This document shows positions 1-6,910 of a DNA stretch of 15,946 nt, piece after piece; the first letter of the stretch is position 1, and each line of letters starts with the position of its first letter. This stretch comes from Gammaproteobacteria bacterium (GTDB lineage: Bacteria > Pseudomonadota > Gammaproteobacteria > DSM-16500), in assembly GCA_013287025.1 (NCBI GenBank), contig JABDEN010000039.1, positions 1 through 15,946 on the forward strand. Reading direction: 5' to 3'. The translations under genes were made by a program, and so were the position numbers. Below the pieces are notes generated by a model. The model was given only the letters and a program-made list of their open reading frames with translations. It made no database searches and was not told where the DNA came from.

Positions 1-815
1 AATGCGATGCGGTGATCGATAAAGCAAAGTATCTGCCACAGGTTAAACGTTTATTGGTGGCAGATCATGAGGTTTACGCCCATCAACTTGCTGAAAATTG
101 CGCGACTTTAATCGCGGAATTAGGATCTCAGTATGATTATATTGTAGGAAATGCAAGTACATTCGGAAAAAATTTATTACCGCGACTTGCCGCATTGTTA
201 AATGTATCCATGGTAGGTGACATCGTTAAAATTGTGTCGGGCGATACTTTTGTTCGACCTATTTATGCGGGTAATGCATTTCAAACGGTACAAATCAATG
301 CAAATAAAAAAATACTTTCATTCCGAAGTACTGCATTTCCTGAAATGAAAATGTTAGAAAATGCTTCGGTGCAAATTGAAAAAATAGATAAGGTTATTCC
401 AAATCATTTATCACAATTTGAAAATCAAACATTAACGGTTTCAGAAAGACCGGAATTGACGAACGCAAAAATTATTGTGTCAGGTGGTCGCGGTTTAAAA
501 AATGCAGAAAATTTTAAACTACTAGAAAAATTAGCCGACCGCTTGGGAGCAGCGTTAGGTGCTTCTCGTGCTGCGGTGGATGCAGGTTTTGCGCCGAATG
601 ATTATCAAGTGGGTCAAACTGGCAAAGTGGTAGCGCCTGATTTATATATTGCGATTGGTATTTCTGGCGCCATTCAACATTTAGCGGGAATGAAAGATAG
701 TAAAGTTATCGTTGCGATCAACAATGATCCCGATGCACCGATTTTTCAAATCGCAGATTATGGGTTGGTGATGGATTTATTTGAGGCGTTAAAAGAGTTA
801 GAAACAGAACTGTAG
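1..815 (+). CDS. etfA: Electron transfer flavoprotein alpha subunit, 3' part (5' end outside window)
   Basis: This is the alpha subunit of the soluble ETF heterodimer. It binds FAD and passes electrons from acyl-CoA dehydrogenases to ETF:quinone oxidoreductase. The frame is open to the left edge (first full codon at 3), so the GTG at 12 is not a real start; the ETF-alpha family is usually about 310 aa and some 40 N-terminal residues are missing. The C-terminal FAD domain is complete. It shows SGGRGL (about codons 157-162 of the visible part), the AVDAGFAPN segment, the QVGQTGKVVAP motif, GISGAIQHLAGMKDSK and the terminal DAPIFQIADYGLV stretch, all hallmarks of ETF-alpha. No residue looks damaged. 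etfB is usually just upstream and is presumably outside the window. A long palindromic repeat begins 13 nt after the stop and may end transcription. Identification is very secure. Confidence 0.97.
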   Translation, partial: CDAVIDKAKYLPQVKRLLVADHEVYAHQLAENCATLIAELGSQYDYIVGNASTFGKNLLPRLAALLNVSMVGDIVKIVSGDTFVRPIYAGNAFQTVQINANKKILSFRSTAFPEMKMLENASVQIEKIDKVIPNHLSQFENQTLTVSERPELTNAKIIVSGGRGLKNAENFKLLEKLADRLGAALGASRAAVDAGFAPNDYQVGQTGKVVAPDLYIAIGISGAIQHLAGMKDSKVIVAINNDPDAPIFQIADYGLVMDLFEALKELETEL

Positions 816-828
816 TTTTACGAAACCT

Positions 829-912
829 GTCATCCTGAACGAAGTGAAGGATCAGTTTACTTTCATAATATGGTGATGAATTAAACCGATCCTTCACTTC
901 GTTCAGGATGAC
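829..912. repeat. Palindromic repeat family A, copy 1
   Basis: The 25-nt arms 829-853 and 888-912 are perfect reverse complements. After one mismatch (854/887) the stem continues for 5 more pairs, leaving a loop of about 22 nt (860-881). A copy of the same element lies at 2945-3029 and differs by one inserted A in the loop. The element lies 13 nt after the etfA stop, so it could act as a terminator or mRNA-stabilising hairpin; that role is inferred. Read as protein it gives the familiar spurious HPERSEGS string, so short ORFs over it should not be annotated. Confidence 0.95.
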
Positions 913-960
913 CTTATTTATGCAACAATCCTAAATACCCCATTTTTTGATCACTCTTGC

Positions 961-989
961 GCGACATTGCTCTTTTTATAAGGTATACT
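961..989 (+). promoter_or_regulatory. Probable sigma-70 promoter of the 616-aa protein gene
   Basis: A -35 element GCGACA (961-966, 4/6 to consensus) and a -10 element TATACT (984-989, 5/6) are separated by exactly 17 nt. Transcription would begin near 996, leaving a leader of about 53 nt before the ATG at 1049. This position also argues against the upstream in-frame TTG at 947 as a start. Confidence 0.5.
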
Positions 990-1048
990 TCCATTTTTTC
1001 ATCATACACAAAATTATTATTCAATTTTTATACAAAACAGGGGTAAGT

Positions 1049-2899
1049 ATGTCTCACGAAATATTAAGCTCAGCTATTCCCATTGAACAATTAAAAGAGC
1101 GTTTTTCTACACGATTACCTGATGAAAAAGCGCTATCAACAGCCTATGGCGCTGCACCTAGAATACATACGAAATTAAAAATCTCTCATGCACAAAACGG
1201 CGAATTAAAAGTTGTATGTGAAAGCCCGAAATATGCGCAATATCTGATGGCAGAACTGAGAAAAATTCGTGGTAAAGACGGAGAAGGCCTCAATTGCTTT
1301 TATGCAAAAAATACGGATGATTGTGCTTGTTTTTATATTGCTGCGAGTAAAAAGATAGTTCATGGACAAAATACAATAATTAGAAAAGATGATAGATTCG
1401 CAGCAGAAAATCACCATATTGAATCTGATGCTTCTATACCTGATAACAATAATGAATTAAATCATTACGGGGTATATCAGTCTAAAGGTGATGAAGATGG
1501 ACACAATAAAAAACTTTCGCTTCGTTGCCCCAATGGTTATGCAGGGCGTCGAGCTGTTGAAGTACTGTTAGGCTTAGACAAATTACGTACAGATGGGATT
1601 GAGAGACACGGGGATACCTTTTATTTTGATCCAGATGAACTACCTTACGAAGTAGGCAATGTAGACGTTATTGAAACCGAAATTACGATTAATAATGGAT
1701 TAAGAAGATCTGTCAGAGAAGAAGAAGTTGAAGAAAAAAGTTTATTCGTAGAGCCAGAAACTGAAGAATCCAAAGAGATTACTGTAGATACAGACAGCAA
1801 ATCTACGCCTAAAGCTAAAATAAAAACATATACGGGTGAGGATGCCAATTTAGTATTAAGTGCCGCGATCCAAATGACCGCCCCAAATCAATATTGGTCT
1901 TACGAAGATAAAGAAAATAGTCACGACAGAATGTTTGTCTTGAATGGAACGGCTTATCAACAATCCGGTTTTAAGGGAGGCGATCATGAAACCTTATCTC
2001 TAAAATGGGTTAACGATAAAGGTGAAATGAAATTAGCGGTTTCTTATTATTGCTATCAAGATTGTTTCCTTTCAACAGTACAAAAAGCAGCAACTTATTT
2101 AATTTCGTTTAATGAAACCGGTTCTGCGATGACGACAGAATTAATTCACGTTGAAAAAACAGAAGCCATTAGTGTGGCAAATATATTAAAACAACAAAAA
2201 GATAACTCTTGGGCTTGGGAACCTATTAAAGGTGATGTTTATGTCCCAACAGGTGGTGAAGTCATCGATGCTTTAACGGAATGGTCCAGAGCCTTTAATA
2301 CAAAAAAATTAGAATTAAATCCTGTCCCAACACCAGATAAATCTTTTGCGTTTAGCGAGTGGAGCAAATCCAAAAATGGGCTTGAGGTCTTTTTAAAAAG
2401 TAGAAATTTACTTTTAAGTTCCGATAACGAATGCGCGCAAGAGATGATGGTTCAATTGCATAATAAAATTTTAAATGATATTAGTGCAGGCGAAGAAGGA
2501 TCTTATATAGAAAGATTGGATTCTGTTAAAGGAATTATAAAAATATTACAAGAGGTAAATAAAAATTCTACAACAGATAACTCGGAAGAACAGAAAACGA
2601 AAGCGGAAAAATTTCCATTCGATCAAACACAAAAAAGAGAAGTCACTCGCCATTTCAGGACCTTATTAAATACTGCGCCGACTTGGAAAGAAAAAAACTT
2701 TATTCAAAAAGCTATCATCGCATGCGGACTGATCATTCCCGTCGTGGGTTGGCTTCCTCTTCTTATTTGGGATTACCGTAAAAATAGAAGTTATCAAGAA
2801 AAGATCCGTCAATCTGCAAAAGACGTTGCTGGTGTTGAGATAGAGGAAAGATCAGAAGATAGTTATATTTCACAAAGAATGAATTCGTGGCGTAAGTAG
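1049..2899 (+). CDS. Unknown 616-aa protein, mostly soluble, one C-terminal hydrophobic segment
   Basis: I do not recognise this protein. The start is the ATG at 1049, preceded by AGGGG; the open frame reaches back to 947 but crosses the predicted promoter. The N-terminal about 200 residues may hold two related segments. Residues about 52-97 (LKVVCESPKYAQYL...) and 156-198 (LSLRCPNGYAGRRAVE...) share the pattern beta strand, C-x-(S/N)-x-x-YA, helix, then a G-containing strand. An acidic, low-complexity stretch follows (about 220-250, many Glu). Residues 260-500 look globular, with Trp/Tyr-rich parts. Residues about 554-575 form the only clear membrane-spanning candidate (IIACGLIIPVVGWLPLLIW), followed by basic WDYRKNR and a short charged tail containing EIEERSED. 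No signal peptide is visible. The Glu-rich tail would be compatible with a type IV (Dot/Icm) secretion signal, but this is only suggestive. It is transcribed alone and convergent with the permease gene. Confidence 0.85.
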   Translation: MSHEILSSAIPIEQLKERFSTRLPDEKALSTAYGAAPRIHTKLKISHAQNGELKVVCESPKYAQYLMAELRKIRGKDGEGLNCFYAKNTDDCACFYIAASKKIVHGQNTIIRKDDRFAAENHHIESDASIPDNNNELNHYGVYQSKGDEDGHNKKLSLRCPNGYAGRRAVEVLLGLDKLRTDGIERHGDTFYFDPDELPYEVGNVDVIETEITINNGLRRSVREEEVEEKSLFVEPETEESKEITVDTDSKSTPKAKIKTYTGEDANLVLSAAIQMTAPNQYWSYEDKENSHDRMFVLNGTAYQQSGFKGGDHETLSLKWVNDKGEMKLAVSYYCYQDCFLSTVQKAATYLISFNETGSAMTTELIHVEKTEAISVANILKQQKDNSWAWEPIKGDVYVPTGGEVIDALTEWSRAFNTKKLELNPVPTPDKSFAFSEWSKSKNGLEVFLKSRNLLLSSDNECAQEMMVQLHNKILNDISAGEEGSYIERLDSVKGIIKILQEVNKNSTTDNSEEQKTKAEKFPFDQTQKREVTRHFRTLLNTAPTWKEKNFIQKAIIACGLIIPVVGWLPLLIWDYRKNRSYQEKIRQSAKDVAGVEIEERSEDSYISQRMNSWRK

Positions 2900-2911
2900 C
2901 ATGAGTAATGC

Positions 2912-2944
2912 GGTGGGCTTAGCTTGTGCCCACCCTACTTCTTT
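2912..2944 (+). terminator. Probable terminator after the 616-aa protein gene
   Basis: GGTGGGC (2912-2918) pairs with GCCCACC (2928-2934) across a 9-nt loop, starting 12 nt after the stop codon. It is followed by a pyrimidine-rich CTACTTCTTT. The U-run is interrupted, so the efficiency is uncertain. The GGTGGGC...GCCCACCCTAC string also resembles dispersed mini-repeats seen in other proteobacteria, so it could be a repeat instead. Confidence 0.5.
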
Positions 2945-3029
2945 GTCATCCTGAACGAAGTGAAGGATCAGTTTACTTTCATAAATATGGTGATGAATTA
3001 AACCGATCCTTCACTTCGTTCAGGATGAC
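2945..3029. repeat. Palindromic repeat family A, copy 2
   Basis: Same element as 829-912: perfect 25-nt arms 2945-2969 and 3005-3029, with the loop one A longer. It lies between two convergent genes, flanked by a smaller hairpin on each side (2912-2934 and 3045-3061). Near identity of both arms and loops between the copies indicates recent dispersal or sequence homogenisation. Confidence 0.95.
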
Positions 3030-3044
3030 TTCCTATATGCAACA

Positions 3045-3061
3045 CCTCTTTTTCAAAGAGG
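3045..3061 (-). terminator. Probable terminator after the permease, possibly bidirectional
   Basis: CCTCTTT (3045-3051) and AAAGAGG (3055-3061) form a 7-bp stem with a 3-nt loop, starting immediately after the permease stop codon on the minus strand. On the plus strand the hairpin is followed by a T-rich run (3063-3072), so it could terminate either convergent transcript. On the minus strand the following bases are only weakly T-rich. Confidence 0.45.
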
Positions 3062-3062
3062 G

Positions 3063-4436
3063 TTATATTTTCTCAAGCAAACTTCTTCTCCGACTATACC
3101 CAAAATAAACCACTAACCCAATAATCATCCACACCACGAATCGGTGCCAGGTTGCTTCTGACAAATGAATCATAAGATAAATACAAAATAAAACGCCCAA
3201 TAATGGAATAAGAGGACCGAAAGGTAATTTAAATGGACGAGGTAATTCAGGATGTTTATAACGGATAACGATCACACCAGAACAAACAAAAGTAAATGCG
3301 GTAAGCGTGCCGATATTCACTAATTCCGCAATATCCGACAATGGAATAAATCCTGCAATGATGGCAATGACGACACCCATTAATAGGATGCTTCGAGTAG
3401 GTGTTTTGGTTTCAGGATTCACTTTCGAGAAAAATATCGGTAATAAACCATCGCGTGAAATCGCAAATAAAATTCTCGTAAGACCATAGTACATGACTAA
3501 CATCACCGTGGTTAATCCTGCGATAGCACCAACCGCGACGACAGCGGCCGCAAATTTAAATCCAATATGTAACAGCGCTTCGGCGACAGGGGATGGCACA
3601 TTTAATGTTGTATAGTTTGCAACACCCGTTAATAGAATGGCGACGACGACATAAATAAAAGTGCAAATGAGTAAAGAAGTAATGATACCGATGGGGAGAT
3701 TTTTTTGTGGGTTAATGGTTTCTTCCGCGGCAGTTGATAATGCATCAAACCCAATATACGCAAAGAATACAATTGCAGCACCTTGTGCCACGCCGTTAAA
3801 TCCAAACGGAAAAAATACTTCCCAATTTTTTACATCGACATGCGAACTTGCAATTGCGATAAAAATCGCGATCGTAATGAGTTTGATTGCGACAATAATC
3901 GCGTTGAATCTCGCACTATGTTTAACACCGACGCATAGTAAATAACTTAATAAGCCAATAATGAGGGCCGCGGGAAGATTCACAATACCACCTGAAAAAG
4001 GATCTTTCGTTAAAGCAGAAGGCAGGTGAATATTCATTGCTTCCAAAGCATTGATGACATATCCCGACCAACCAACTGAAACAGTCGAAACAGACATGGT
4101 ATATTCTAATAATAAGGCCCAGCCGATAATCCAAGCGATAATTTCACCAAAGCCGGTATAAGCATAATTATAAGCACTTCCGCTCCCACCGACACTGGTG
4201 GATAATTCTGCATAAGATAATGCTGAAAATAATGCGGCTAAACCCGCGAGGACATAAGAAAGGCTGATGGCAGGACCCGCTTTGGTCGCAGCGGCAATTC
4301 CTGTTAACACAAAAACCCCTGCGCCAATAATCGCACCAATTCCTAATAAAGTAAGATCTAATCCATTCAAACTAGGGTGTAATTCAGAGGGGGAATGCAC
4401 ATTTCCTATGTGTTTGGTTCTAAATAGTTTTTTCAT
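3063..4436 (-). CDS. APC-superfamily amino acid permease, cationic amino acid transporter (CAT) type
   Basis: This is an inner-membrane secondary transporter for amino acids, with about 12 hydrophobic segments over 457 residues. The first transmembrane segment carries the family glycine motif GIGAIIGAGVFVLTG (about residues 32-46), the unwound substrate-binding helix. Next come AGPAISLSY, SYAELSTSVGGSGSAYNYAY, and GEIIAWIIGWALLLEY then VGWSGY, a pattern characteristic of bacterial CAT-type permeases. FFAYIGFDALSTAAEE and NPQKNLPIGI match the family's central signature. I chose the ATG at 4436, not the one at 4463. The latter lies only 2 nt downstream of the -10 box, so it would be upstream of the transcript start. 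The 4436 start has AGGA just before it and gives MKKLFRTK, as in homologues. Exact substrate (Lys, Arg or other) cannot be read from sequence. It is monocistronic, divergent from the 681-aa protein gene. Confidence 0.93.
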   Translation of the reverse strand: MKKLFRTKHIGNVHSPSELHPSLNGLDLTLLGIGAIIGAGVFVLTGIAAATKAGPAISLSYVLAGLAALFSALSYAELSTSVGGSGSAYNYAYTGFGEIIAWIIGWALLLEYTMSVSTVSVGWSGYVINALEAMNIHLPSALTKDPFSGGIVNLPAALIIGLLSYLLCVGVKHSARFNAIIVAIKLITIAIFIAIASSHVDVKNWEVFFPFGFNGVAQGAAIVFFAYIGFDALSTAAEETINPQKNLPIGIITSLLICTFIYVVVAILLTGVANYTTLNVPSPVAEALLHIGFKFAAAVVAVGAIAGLTTVMLVMYYGLTRILFAISRDGLLPIFFSKVNPETKTPTRSILLMGVVIAIIAGFIPLSDIAELVNIGTLTAFTFVCSGVIVIRYKHPELPRPFKLPFGPLIPLLGVLFCIYLMIHLSEATWHRFVVWMIIGLVVYFGYSRRRSLLEKI

Positions 4437-4465
4437 AACATCCTGCCAACTATAATTGATCATAA

Positions 4466-4495
4466 ATTATACCATACAAGAATCTCGTTTGTGAA
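4466..4495 (-). promoter_or_regulatory. Sigma-70 promoter of the permease gene
   Basis: Read on the minus strand: -35 TTCACA (4495-4490, 5/6 to consensus), an 18-nt spacer, and -10 TATAAT (4471-4466, 6/6). Transcription should start near 4459. This excludes the ATG at 4463 as initiator and fixes the permease start at 4436. Confidence 0.7.
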
Positions 4496-4539
4496 AGGTT
4501 GTGATAAGAAAATGTGATCGATTAATCAACAATTAATAC

Positions 4540-4569
4540 TTGTTTTTGCTAAAATTGTTCTGATATAGT
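4540..4569 (+). promoter_or_regulatory. Possible promoter of the 681-aa protein gene, with long leader
   Basis: TTGTTT (4540-4545) lies 18 nt upstream of TATAGT (4564-4569), which is preceded by the extended -10 dinucleotide TG (4561-4562). A start near 4576 would give a leader of about 150 nt. Between the divergent permease and this gene (4464-4726) I see no RNA gene. A 45-codon ORF at 4603-4740 lacks a ribosome-binding site. Confidence 0.4.
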
Positions 4570-4726
4570 GATGAAAGTATTAGAAAACAATGATTTGATT
4601 GAATGAAGCGAACCATCCCTATTACACCAGGATGGAATGACCCCAAAAATGGAATTTTTACTGGTCTTCTGATCAATCGTATTCCTTTGTTTTTATTAAT
4701 AAAAAAACCAAAAAAGGGGAATACTA

Positions 4727-6772
4727 ATGGCCGAAACTAAAGCAAGTACAATCTATATTCCTTTACCAACACAGAATATATCCTTTCTTTCTCCTCGAGA
4801 GAAAAGATTGACAGGATATGTCTCATCCGTTTGCGGTCCCCTTGATAAGCTGTTAACTCCTATTCGCTACGTTGCGGTGAGCGAAAGTATACTTTATGAC
4901 AAACCTGGCACGGGTTCCGCAATAGAGTTCATGAATTCTGGTTCCGTGATCAGCTGGATTTTGAAGGGATTGACATTAGGGATAGCCGGTATCATTGTCG
5001 CATTTAATTTGTATTTTGAGTATCGAGAACAAAAGAAAGAAAAAGAAAAAACGGAAAAAGAATTACAAAATTTCAGAGCGTCGCTTGTACGAAATGGTTT
5101 AAATCTAGAAGAAGAAAAAAAATATAATTTTGTCGAAGAAAAAAGAAAGTATCTCGCGAAGCTTCAATTATTCAATTCTTTTTTAAAAGAAGCGTTAAAA
5201 GAAAATAAAGATTTACAAGAAAAATATGAATCTCTCGAATTGAATTATTCAACCACTGATTTACGTATCGAAGACATTGAAAAAAATCTGAAATTAAAAG
5301 TCGTTGGTAAAAAACCAGAAAACAAAGCGAGTCTGAAAGGAACATTTGAGAAATTTGAAGATAAAGTGAATAGAAATGTAAAACCTTTCTATGACATCGG
5401 TAATCTCGTTTCATTTATTTATTGGGCGCTTTGGATTACTGTGGGCGTCATCACCGGTGTGCATTCACCATTCGGAATTTTCGGTTTACCAGCGTGGTTA
5501 ACTTTCCTAGGTCCACTTGCTGTTGTTGCTTTACCATTTATGGGAATTCGAATTTGGAATTACATCAAACATAGACGTAGTGGTGATGGAAAAACGTGGG
5601 CAGAACGTAATAACGATGCGAAGTTAAAACATCAAGCGGAAGAAGACTTCGACCAAATCATGAATGAAGCAAATAAAAAAGCGGAGCTGGCATATTGGAA
5701 ACAACAAAATCAATCTCTCGCGAGCGAACTAGGCGTATTAAATTATGAAGAAAAGAAATCACAACGATTAGCGGTCGAAAGTTTTGATGAAAATTCTGTT
5801 TTTAATGCGGCTGCATTTAATGCAACGGTAAGTGGTGTTATTGCAGGTTTAGCCAGTCAGGTTAATTTTCAATATATCGCTTGGTTTGCAGTTGATGCGT
5901 TAATTGCAGGAGTGGGTATTACGATCGGGTTTGCGACGTTGATGACGCCTCTTGGATTAGGCTTGCTAGGATTATCCGTGCTATTTGGAGTCGTTGCGGC
6001 AGGCCATCGTTACCTTGAATCGCAAAAATCAAAAAATATTGCCAGAGATGATAGGGATACCTGCGGGCTTAAAAACACATTGGATCTCCCCAATTTTGAA
6101 AAAATGGTAGAAGACAAACAAAACAAATTATTAGGATTAAAAAAAGAATTATATGCTTATAAAATGAAAGGTTTTTCTGTTCCAGACAGCTTAGAAATTT
6201 CTCCAGAATTATTTAAACCTGAAGAAGTAAATCTTGAAGGCCAATCTTTTTCCGAAAAACTAAAATCCTTCGGAAGCGCAATAAGAAAAAGCCCCTGGAT
6301 TGAGGCATTGGATTGGGAAATGGGAAGTATTTTTGTAACTCGTATGGCGGTTCCTGCTGTATCGGTTGCGATTTTTTGGGGCTGTGCTTCCATTGCAGTG
6401 GTTGCAGCGCTTTCAAATCCAATTGCATTGGCACTCGTATTCGGCGTAGGAACTGTTTTAACCGTTGCGAAATGGTATGAGAAAAAGCAAAAGAAAATAG
6501 AAGATCATCTTGTTAACTTACCTAAAGAAAATGCCAATCTAGATAAAGATATTACTCTCTCAGAATTAGCATTGGATACGGTTAAAAAATTGGCTGTGAA
6601 ACAAGGGAAAGAAGAGGTTATACAGGAAATTAGTGAAAGCGCGCCTACTTTTACACCGGCTCGTAAGGTTAATTATAACCCCTCTAATAAGAAAAGTTCT
6701 TGGTGGAATTTCTTCAAATCCGACAAACCGAGTCTTACTGTAAACGGACCAACACCTCGAATTGTTGTTTGA
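4727..6772 (+). CDS. Unknown 681-aa protein of alternating membrane hairpins and charged/coiled-coil segments
   Basis: I do not recognise this protein. The ATG is preceded by AAAAAGGGGA with suitable spacing. Hydrophobic blocks lie at about residues 73-97, 227-246 plus 257-277, 366-426 (two or three passes), and 537-562 plus 564-583. Each block ends in an aromatic-basic border (YFEYREQKK, IWNYIKHRR, HRYLESQK, AKWYEKKQKK) and is followed by a highly charged, probably helical segment. The segment at about 97-215 is rich in Lys/Glu and likely coiled coil. Four such hairpin-plus-linker modules suggest internal duplication, although sequence identity between them is low. The N-terminus (about 1-70) and C-terminus (about 600-681, ending SWWNFFKSDKPS...PTPRIVV) are polar. 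There is no cleavable signal peptide. The general plan resembles membrane-targeted proteins of intracellular bacteria, but no named family could be assigned. It is an isolated gene with no obvious terminator before the following repeat. Confidence 0.85.
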   Translation: MAETKASTIYIPLPTQNISFLSPREKRLTGYVSSVCGPLDKLLTPIRYVAVSESILYDKPGTGSAIEFMNSGSVISWILKGLTLGIAGIIVAFNLYFEYREQKKEKEKTEKELQNFRASLVRNGLNLEEEKKYNFVEEKRKYLAKLQLFNSFLKEALKENKDLQEKYESLELNYSTTDLRIEDIEKNLKLKVVGKKPENKASLKGTFEKFEDKVNRNVKPFYDIGNLVSFIYWALWITVGVITGVHSPFGIFGLPAWLTFLGPLAVVALPFMGIRIWNYIKHRRSGDGKTWAERNNDAKLKHQAEEDFDQIMNEANKKAELAYWKQQNQSLASELGVLNYEEKKSQRLAVESFDENSVFNAAAFNATVSGVIAGLASQVNFQYIAWFAVDALIAGVGITIGFATLMTPLGLGLLGLSVLFGVVAAGHRYLESQKSKNIARDDRDTCGLKNTLDLPNFEKMVEDKQNKLLGLKKELYAYKMKGFSVPDSLEISPELFKPEEVNLEGQSFSEKLKSFGSAIRKSPWIEALDWEMGSIFVTRMAVPAVSVAIFWGCASIAVVAALSNPIALALVFGVGTVLTVAKWYEKKQKKIEDHLVNLPKENANLDKDITLSELALDTVKKLAVKQGKEEVIQEISESAPTFTPARKVNYNPSNKKSSWWNFFKSDKPSLTVNGPTPRIVV

Positions 6773-6805
6773 TTTTGGATATACTGCCTCTCTCATCCAC
6801 TAGTA

Positions 6806-6890
6806 CCCGTCGTCCCGCGACTTGTTCGCGGGATCCAGTGACGGCATCAATGTGGTTCTGGATCCCGCGGACAAGCCGCGGGACGACGGG
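6806..6890. repeat. Nested palindromic repeat family B, copy 1 (leader of mmsA)
   Basis: The 33-nt outer arms 6806-6838 and 6858-6890 are reverse complements except at two positions. Each arm contains its own 8-bp hairpin with a 5-nt loop: 6813-6820/6826-6833 (TCCCGCGA...TCGCGGGA) and 6863-6870/6876-6883 (TCCCGCGG...CCGCGGGA). The two arm mismatches are the two partners of one base pair in the small hairpins (A-T in the left, G-C in the right). The element is much more GC-rich than its surroundings and ends 8 nt before the mmsA ribosome-binding site. Confidence 0.95.
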
Positions 6891-6898
6891 TTTTGCTC

Positions 6899-6907
6899 AA
6901 GGAGGAG
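6899..6907 (+). promoter_or_regulatory. Very strong ribosome-binding site of mmsA
   Basis: AAGGAGGAG lies 3 nt before the ATG at 6911 and is almost fully complementary to the 16S rRNA 3' end. It fixes the start codon. It is only 8 nt downstream of a stable palindrome, so the hairpin could affect its accessibility or protect the transcript 5' end. Confidence 0.85.
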
Positions 6908-6910
6908 TAA

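Noticed and set aside
947..1048. N-terminal extension of the 616-aa protein from a TTG start, giving a hydrophobic stretch that looks like a signal peptide
   Set aside because: It contains the predicted -35 and -10 boxes and lacks a ribosome-binding site, whereas the ATG at 1049 has AGGGG upstream.
829..3029. CRISPR-like reading of the repeated elements
   Set aside because: Only two copies of each family exist, far apart, each a long hairpin without regular spacers.
2926..3108. A 60-codon ORF over the family A repeat containing HPERSEGS
   Set aside because: It is the translation of the palindromic repeat, a common spurious annotation; it has no ribosome-binding site and runs into the end of the permease gene on the other strand.
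3661..4455. Several plus-strand and out-of-frame ORFs opposite the permease
   Set aside because: The permease frame has clear family motifs throughout; the others are shadows with no homology-like features.
4603..4740. A 45-codon ORF overlapping the start of the 681-aa protein gene, a possible leader peptide
   Set aside because: There is no ribosome-binding site before its ATG, its composition is not distinctive, and it simply runs through the real gene's ribosome-binding site and start.
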